A stretch of DNA of 64,000 nucleotides from Sphaerolaimus hirsutus (taxonomy: Eukaryota > Nematoda > Chromadorea > Monhysterida > Sphaerolaimidae): NCBI GenBank assembly GCA_964036195.1, contig OZ038460.1, positions 1,553,504-1,617,503 on the forward strand. The letters are read 5' to 3'. The position numbers and the translations under genes were made by a program. Under the pieces are notes generated by a model. The model searched no databases. It was given only the letters and a program-made list of their open reading frames with translations, and was not told the origin of the DNA. This document shows positions 22,801-31,800 of the stretch, piece after piece; positions within the stretch are counted from its first letter, which is position 1, and each line of letters starts with the position of its first letter.

Positions 22801-25800
22801 TTTGACGAAAGATTTCCACCCACTCCGTCCATTTTTCTGGCGAATTTAGATCATCCACGGAATTTAGATCATCCAGTGGCGCCATGGCGCGGCGCCCTTT
22901 GGCGCCCTCAAATGGCGCCAGCGCCATGGCGCCATTCCATCACTATACGCAAGTGAAAAAATAGTTAAAGTGAGAAGTAAAACGAGAAAAAATATATAGA
23001 AAAAAACGAAAATTTGGAAATGAGAAGTAAAATGCGAAGTAAAAAGGATTGTTTTTGACTTTTTACCTATTATTTTATTTCTCACTTCCAAATTTTAATC
23101 TATTTATTTATAACATATTAAATATATTATTATTCTATTTTATTAAACATATTTATTTCTCAACTTGATCAAAACTTGGACTCAAACCGAACTCAATCCC
23201 CCAGGTCCTGAACCACTACAAGCGCACAGCGGAAGGGCGCAAAGTGCTCGACCCGCGAGTGACCACCCTGAACGTGATCAAGCTGGGCATGCAGCTGCTG
23301 CGCGCCCTGCACGACATGCACATCGCGGGCATGCTGCACAGGGACATCAAGCCAGACAACATGGGCTACCTCGTCGACGAGGCGGGCAATAGACCCGTGC
23401 TCAAGCTGTTCGACTTGGGCATGGTTAGACTGTACACTAAGAATGGATATATCAGGCATCCGAGATCTAAGGTGAGATCAGTGTTTAAGGTGTTTAAACA
23501 TAAAAAATAGAAAAGTGGTGGTGCCATTTCAGGACATAATAGTTTACGGACCAGTGGCAAAATTTTTTTTCTGAGGTCTCAATGAGTCATGCTGCCTGGT
23601 TGTAAGATTTGATGTAAATGCACGTTTTAGTGATTTCCGTGATTTAGGTATTTAAGTTTGTCTGACGCGTCCGCACGGGTACTCGACGCACCCGCCGGCA
23701 CCCAATAAATCCACGAAACCAATCTTGACACACCCTTCATGGTGGACGACCTGGCTGTGAACAACTTTTTCCAGCCGTGGAGGGATGCCGGACAGCAACG
23801 ACTCGTCGTCGATCGCGTCGGTTCCGCGGCGGCACACGCGTCTACACCCTGTAAACGAGGTGCCTAATTACCCGCCCGGAACCCACAATCAGCGCTGCCA
23901 TGACATAGCAGCCCTTGAGCGCGCGGAACGCTCTAACCGTCCGCGCTCCATCCCCAATGTGCAATCCCTCTCAAGCCCCGACCCCCTCTCAACTCACTCG
24001 GAGGCAGAGGCGTCTCAGGCAATATCCCGTTTCCGCGTGGTGACAAATTCTGGCCATCGACGGCGCCACCTCTATGGTCGACAGCACCGTGCCCTACCAT
24101 CACCCCGCCATTGTGTAGCCCCAGCAACCATCGCCGACGTGGTCGCACCCGTTCACCTGTGTTTTCGCGTTGGGGTGAGCGACTTTTTTGCCTCGCTGGC
24201 ATCAGAGGCAACCCCCACCCCCACGACGGTACCTGCTGCCTTGCCACCCCCGAGCAACCCCCAACCCCCGTCAACCACCGCGACAGTACTTGCTGCCGCG
24301 CCGCCCCCTGGTTTGGATGCAGTCCCCTTGGACACCCCTACTATTGGCGAGACGGTGACCCCAAAACCCCCCGATGAAGCGACAAACCCCCCATCGGTGA
24401 TCCCCCAACCATTCGGTGCGTTTTTTGGTGGCGATGTATGGCAGTATTGGGCGTTCATGAAGCCGCACATTTTCGAGAAAATTCCCGTCTTCTACGGGAC
24501 GTCAGAAACGCTGACGTACAGTGAGTGGTCGCGTCTGGTGAAGCAAGCGGCGAGTACGCTACCTAGCGAAACTTTGCGTACCCCCTTTTGGTCTGAAATT
24601 TTCGCGTCAAAGTTGGCAGGTGACGCTTATCGTGTTTTTGTGACGCTAATCCCCGACGACAAAGTACGCGACCATGCATTTGTCCTAACCCAGTTGTCGC
24701 ACGTGTTCAAGTCCCCCTCAAAAGCGTATACTTATCTGGAGTGGGAAAACGCGTCGATGACGCGTAGCGAGACATTTTTGGACTTTTATTTGCGCTTAAT
24801 GTCGAAAATGCCTGTCGAATTGGTCGAGTCGAGGCGCGACGACAAAGGCGTCGTGGAGCGCCTGATTGCAGCGAAATTATGGTCACGTTTTGACGAAACC
24901 AGATTTGATCGATTCGTGGTCGCCCATTTCCAGTCCGAATTTGTGCGTTCCCCCGTGCCCATAGCAGAAATGGCTCAACGGGTGGACGAATATTTCAAGC
25001 GTGTGAAAAAAACCGCGCCGGCTAATCCTCGATCCCTACAGGTGCCCGCCGCGAGGGCCACACCCGCTCCAAGGTCATTTCGTTCGCTGTTCCCACCGAG
25101 CGACCCCGTTTGTCCCCGACCTGGACACGGCGGACATCGTGTCAGCCAGTGCCGCATGAATTTGCGCGACCTACCCGATAAACCGACACCTCCTGCGTCA
25201 TTTGGGCCACTAGCAGATAAGTCGGCCGGATTCGGTCAGGTTAAGCGCTTTGGGCCAAACACTACCCACGACAACACCCCCCCACGCCCGAGAACCGCCG
25301 ACGCAAGAGCGGCCCAACCAACGGGTTCAGGCGTCGAGACTTTGACAGCCGATTTGGCGGCTTCTAACCTGGAAGAAGAAGCGCCCTACGAAGTATATTG
25401 CAACGAGTTTCGCAACCGGCTAGTCAAGCTGTATGAGGAGAGCCCCGGTGAGTTCGAGGCTTGGTCGACAACGCCCTCGGTTATCGACTTTTTCTACTCC
25501 TCCCAGAAACTTGCGACACGCGCGTCGCAGAGTGGTTCGATCAAGTTTTCCCAACATCTGACGACGAGTGCGACAACGACTACCAGTGAAACAGTAGTAG
25601 GGGGGAGTACTAAAGGCGGAATGTGTGCTTTATCGGTCGTTGGCGACGACCACAAGCTGTGTATACGAATTGCTCCCAATAACGGCCCTCAAGTCCATGG
25701 TTTGGTAAAAATCGAAGGAATACCTTGCAAAGTTTTGCTCGATTCGGGATGCACGCGCTCGTTAATACCTTTGGTTTTGCTCCGTCAACTGTCCCAACGT

Positions 25801-28800
25801 TTGGGTTCCGATTTGGAGAACAAGTTGATCGACACCGGTTTTAAGATGCGAATGGTGAGTGGCGAGACTCAAACAGGCGCGTTGAAAGAATTGCAACTCC
25901 ACATTGAGCACATTTCCCCTTTTGATCATGTGGCACGCCGCGTTTTAACTACTTTTTTGGTGAATATGGTACCTGGAGCTTTGGACGAAATTTTGCTGGG
26001 CACTGACGTCATGCCTTTCTTGAAGCTTTCCTGGCTGATCCCGCTTGAAATGGACAAATCGGCACAGTTTAACCTCCCATCCCAGCCTGAATTGGCATCG
26101 AAGACCGAGCAACTGGAAAAGCGCTTCAATATGCTTTTTAGAGAGGATGTCCGGAACTCAAAGCCGATCTATGTGGCCCCAGGTAAGGCTTTCCACCTAT
26201 CTGTGAAATATCCACGAAAACCCGGCCAGGTATCCCATTTAGCATGGCGAAAAACGATGGCGATCTATAGCAATGTCGAGGTACCAACTCACTTGACCAT
26301 GTATAACACTGTTGCGTCCTTTTTGGATCGGGACAAATTGCACCTCACTTTGTTTAACCCACATTCGTTCCCCGTCAACGTGCCACCAAACACCAAGCTG
26401 GCCGATTGTGAAATTTACAACCAAACGGCCTGTTTGAAACCAGGATTTTCTTTCCCCCACCTTTTCGGGGATGACAAAGCGTTAGCGGCCTTCGGGATCG
26501 TCAAAATTCCCACGTCGGGCCGAGGCACTGCCGCAAAGGCGATTGTTCTTCCGACCCCACCCCCATCCGACCACGATTCACCAGTGTCCGAGGCGGACGA
26601 TTTTCCCACGACACCGGAGGGACGCTTCAAATTCATTGTCGAGAATTTGCAATCTAAAAATCGGATAGACCTGCCTCCGGAACACCAGAAAACTTTTGAA
26701 AAACTACTATTCGAGTTCCATGATATATTCGCATGCAGCGAATATGACGTGGGGTGTACCCCATTGGTCTCCCACAAAATCGAAACCGATCCGAACCATC
26801 CTCCAATCAAACAGGCGACTCGATATGAAGCGATGCGCAAACGTCCATTCATTCACAAAGCGATCGCCTCAATGTTAAAGGAGGGGATAATCGAGCCGTC
26901 CGACGGCCCGTGGGCGAGTCCGATCACGATTGCGCCCAAAGGCACTGACAATTTCAGATTTTGCGTGGATTTCAAAGCCGTGAACCTAATTACGAAAATT
27001 GATTCGTACCCGCTGCCACGAATTGGCGAATTGCTGTCGGAATTGTCAGGAAAAACCATTTTTTCCGCCGTCGACATCAGACACGGCTATTATAATGTGC
27101 CGTTGACCGACGAAGGGTCGAAAGAGCGAACCAGTTTCGTGTGCAGTCTCGGGCAGTACCGCTACACGCGCATGCCGTTCGGTACAGTGAATGCCGGTGC
27201 TACTTTCCAGCGTCTCTTGACCTTAATTATTTCAGGTTTGAACGAGGATCCATCAAAACCATGGTGTAAAACGTACATTGACGATGTTCTGGTCTGTAGC
27301 GATACGATCGCGGCCCATTTGATCCACCTTCGCCGCCTTTTTGAGCGTTTACGCTGTGCAAATTTGCGAATGCAACCCGCCAAATGCCACCTATTTGCAT
27401 CCGAGTTAAAATATCTCGGACACCAAATTTCGGCTGACGGCATTTCCCCGGCCCCATCTCGCGTGGCCGCCATGACCGACCAGCCGAAAGTGCACACTAA
27501 ACAGGACCTCCGTCGTTTCTTGGGAAAATGTGTGTACTATAGCCATTTCATCCCCAACTTTAGCCAACTTGCGGCCCCCTTGTACGCCGCGCTTGTCGGA
27601 CATTTTCCAAAATTTGGCACGACCCCATTCGAGTGGACAGAAGACATGCTAACCGCCTGGGATTCGCTCAAGTACCTCATTTCCCATCCCCCCATATTGC
27701 GACACCCGCTGTACGATGGTCGCGGGTTCATTCTAGAATGCGATGCGAGTTCAGTGGGTCTGGGCGCCGTCCTGTCCCAAAAAGCTGACGATGGAACGAT
27801 CCACCCAATTTCATTCATTAGTAAAAGACTTTCCCATCCACACACAAAATTTTCCGCTGCAGAGCTCGAAAGCTTGTGCATCTGCTGGGCGATCCGACGG
27901 CTCGCCGATTTTGTCGAGGGGCAGGATTTAACGGTGTACACCGACAACAGCGGAATACAACAGATTTTACGCAGCCCGGCGCACAGTAAACTTGAACGTT
28001 GGGCACTCTTTATTCAGGATCGCGTGACTCGCTTCATACACAAGCCCGGTTCCGCGAATCAAGTGGCTGACGCGCTTTCCCGCAACCCAATCGACCAACC
28101 CGAATTCGCAGACGACTTGAAAGTTCCCACTGAAATCATCCGCGGGATGGCCGCCTTTCCGACCGTCGCCCCACATGTTTCGCAGAACACCAGCCCGATC
28201 GAGAACTTGGACTCGAGCCATGTCCATTGGCGAAACATCCAGCGTAACGACCCCGAGCTTTCCTCCGTGATTTCCTCGATCGAGGCTGGATCAGCCCATC
28301 GAGATGCCATCATGATCGATGACGTCTTGTATTACAAGTCGCCACTTAAACCGACACGGTACGCGATTTGGCCCCCGCGTCCTTGGCAACAAGCGTGCCT
28401 CACCCAAGCTCACATGGGGATATATGCAAGCCATGGCGGGCAATCGCGCACTCTCCACCTTCTGTGCGAGTACTTTTCTTGGCCAGGGATGAAAGACGAC
28501 ATTTTACAATATTGCCAAGCTTGTACCCACTGCATGGAATCGAAACCCCATCCGTTACACCCGTCACCGACAGGATTCGTTGAAAGCCCCAGTCAACCCT
28601 TTGAAGTGCTACACATCGACGTTTTACACATTGAACATTCGCAGAGAAATTCGAAAGTTTTAGTGGTCGTGGATGCTCTCACGCGATACTCTGTGACTCA
28701 CATTTTACCGTCGCTCAACGCCGCCTCAGTCGCTAAAGCAATTTACCGACATGTTTTTCTGGTCTTTGGCGCTCCGAGGGTGATAATTTCTGACCGTGGC

Positions 28801-31800
28801 ACTGAATTTTGCAACACCGAATTCCGAGCCATGTGTGAATCGTTTGGCGTGAAACATTCCACGACGTTGGCCCGCAACCCTGAAGCGAATGGGATCGTGG
28901 AACGAACCAACCGCCAACTACGGGCCATGCTACGTGCCTGCATGCATGATTTCCCGCGGCATAGCTGGCGCGAGTTATTGCCAATGGCAACTTTGCGTCA
29001 CAACATGGCGATGAACAAAACTACCGAATGTTGCCCATTTTTCCTCGTACACGGTTTTTTGCCACATTGGAATCTATTTTTTACCGCGGCCCGAACTTTG
29101 AATCCCACCGATGCTCAATCGATGGCGAAAACGCGCAGCGACCACAATCGCTCTGGCTACAAGCGTTTTTTCGATCAACCCATGCGCGTGGACATTCGCG
29201 AGGGTGACGAGGTGATGCTTCGCTTGTTCCCGAGCGACCATTGGTCACCGAAATTTTCAGGGCCGCACGTCGTGACAGAGATACAGGGCCCCAATTTGAT
29301 TTTGAAAACTATGGACTCGAGTGGCATTCTCAAAGCCCCGATCCGACGCGTTTGGCGCTTACCTCGCCCATTTCCGCAACATTCCGACCCTTAATATTCC
29401 CTGTAACCTTTGATTTGAATGTGTTTTTGATTTTTCAGATTATTTGCTCTTTATCACGCACTTTCCGCTTCCGAGTAAACGTAAATACTTACTGGTTTCC
29501 GTGCGCACGCACTTCCCAAACATTTCAATGAATACCATCGATGGAACACATTTATTCACAAATCTACATCGAGGCACTCAGCAGCAAAACCAAAAAACGA
29601 TATGGCATACCCCGGCCAGTACCCCGTTCAACATTTCTACCCCCCACAGGGATACCCCCCGGTGAATAAACTTCCCTTTGTTGCAACCACCCCCCATCCA
29701 TGACGCCATTTAAAAAAGATTCACCCCCTCGCAGTGCCATGGGCACTGCAACTGTAACGTGGGGCCCCGGCCGCTGATGTCAAGTGTCGCGGTACCCCCG
29801 CCGACGCCCGTCCCGCGCCTCACCGCACCTCCAAACACACCTGTGAATCGCCCACCCTGGACGACGATGCCGCGCCATGGTGTCAACTCGCGCTGGCCCG
29901 TGCGTGGGCGCCACGTCGAGCGCCGCTTCGCGCCGCGTGACGTCAGCCCGGTCCGTGCGACGCGCACCCCTGCCGCCAGCCGACGCACGCCGCCCCGCAG
30001 TCGCTCAGCGCGCCATCGATCCCGAGACGGTTCCCGAGATCGCCGCCGTCCGTCGACCGCCCGCTCGCACCGCTCCAACCCGGTTCGCATGGCGTGTGGC
30101 GCTTTTTCGTGTCGAGATTCCCAGTGTAGTCCCTGTGTTGATTACCTGCGTGGAGTTTTTAGTGAGATGCGCGTGTCGCGCAGCCGTTGCGACCCTTTGA
30201 AATGGCCCCACCTTTACCCCCCCATCCCTGTAATCCGCCCAGATCCCTTGAAAAACGTTGATTTACAGAAGTTATGTTATCCCCCTATTTTTCAGACTCA
30301 TCGCGCTACGCAGCATCAGCGCGTCATCCGCGCACCGGCCGCCCCAACACCCCCGGCCCCGAACCCGGTCTCGGTTCCGGACCCGATCCCGGTCCCGACC
30401 CCGGTCCTACCGCCGGCCTCGAAACCGACTCCCAAGCCCGATGCCTCCCTCGCGGTTCGTTACCCTTTGGCGCATCTGGCCCCACCCCAAGTTTACCCCC
30501 ATTCGATTGGCCCCCGACCCTCGACCCCCCGCTCGGCGATTCCCTTGGAACCCCATCCCGTTCCCCCAGCGCAACCCGACACTACCCCTGCCCAGGCTCG
30601 AATCGACGATCTCGAGCGAGCGCTACAAAACGAACGTAAAGCGCACGCCGACACGAGGGCCAAACTCACCAGCCAGAACAAGACGCTCGATGACCGCCTC
30701 CGCATCTGCCTCAAGAAGCTTGCCGCCGCCAATGGGGAACTGCGCGCCAACGAACAGCTCCTTGGCGACGACGAATCGGCCCCAAGCCCATCCATTTCCC
30801 CGTCTGGTAGCAACGACCAGGTCAAGTCTGCGGGGGGGGAGAATTTGCTGCCGCCAGAGTTCGAAAACATGTGATTTGATGAAAATTTTGAAAAAAATGT
30901 GAATTTTTGATTGAAAAATATGAGTTTTTGATTCGTTTGAAAGGGAGATATTGTAAGATTTGATGTAAATGCACGTTTTAGTGATTTCCGTGATTTAGGT
31001 ATTTAAGTTTGTCTGACGCGTCCGCACGGGTACTCGACGCACCCGCCGGCACCCAATAAATCCACGAAACCAATCTTGACACACCCTTCATGGTGCTATT
31101 TTTCGAATGATGACCCAGGTGCTGTCTGCTTAAACTTAGCATTTTCCTGATTATTTATTTCCCACAACAAACCTTGTGCATGTCGTGTTGTCAGTTTCGT
31201 CAGGTGGCCTACATGTTGTCAGTTTTGCATTCATTGATTTCATAAATCCTAGTGCCCATCAAATAAAATAGTGCAAAATATAGTGTGCCCTTCAAATTCC
31301 AATACAAAATCGTCCAACCTCGATCTGGTGCCGGTTCCGCAAGTGGAAAAGTTAAGAGTTAAAAGTTAAGAGTTGGGTAAAATGATAAATGATAAGTTAA
31401 GAGTAAAGTTAAAAGTTGAGTAAAATGATAAATGATAAGTTAAGAGTACAGTTAAAAGTTAAGAGTTGGGTAAAATGATAAATGATAAGTTAAGAGTACA
31501 GTTAAAAGTTAAGAGTTGAGTAAAATGATAAATGATAAGTTAAGAGTAAAGTTAAAAGTTAAGAGTTGAGTAAAATCATTTGTCGTTTTACTCAACTCTT
31601 AACTCTTAACTTTACTCATAACTTGTCATTTGTCATTTTACTAAACTCTTAAATTTTCCACTTGCGGAACTGTCCCCTGCCCCCCCTGTAGCCTGGCTTC
31701 CACGGCACAAAGGACTACGCGTCTGAGCGAGCGCAGATGGGCATGGAGCAGACCAGGGCGGACGACCTGTACGCGTGGCTGCTCACCCTGGTCGAGATGC

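Larger units (their letters stand above)
21422..22945. mobile_element. hAT-like element with GGCGCC core, carrying two nested MITEs
   Basis: Starts TAGTGATGGAAAAGCGCC and ends GGCGCCATTCCATCACTA; exact 8-bp duplication tacgcaag at 21,414-21,421 and 22,946-22,953. The left arm (to about 21,740) is a tandem array of GGCGCCAAGGGCGCCA and related units, each containing the palindrome GGCGCC; the right arm (22,875-22,945) is a shorter array. Two PIF/Harbinger-like MITEs sit in the middle. It lies in the second visible intron of the kinase. Long open frames over the array are low-complexity artefacts. Confidence 0.85.
23601..31090 (+). mobile_element. Ty3/gypsy LTR retroelement, complete and very young
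   Basis: Two 139-bp LTRs (23601-23739 and 30952-31090) are identical over their full length, start TG and end CA, and are flanked by the 4-bp duplication TGGT (23597-23600 and 31091-31094). A primer binding site beginning TGGTGGACGACC follows the left LTR and a purine run (AAAGGGAGAT) precedes the right one. The interior has one long gag-pol frame and a second, downstream frame. It looks whole. Identical LTRs mean a recent insertion. It sits in the sense direction in the kinase intron between exons 3 and 4. Confidence 0.95.
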
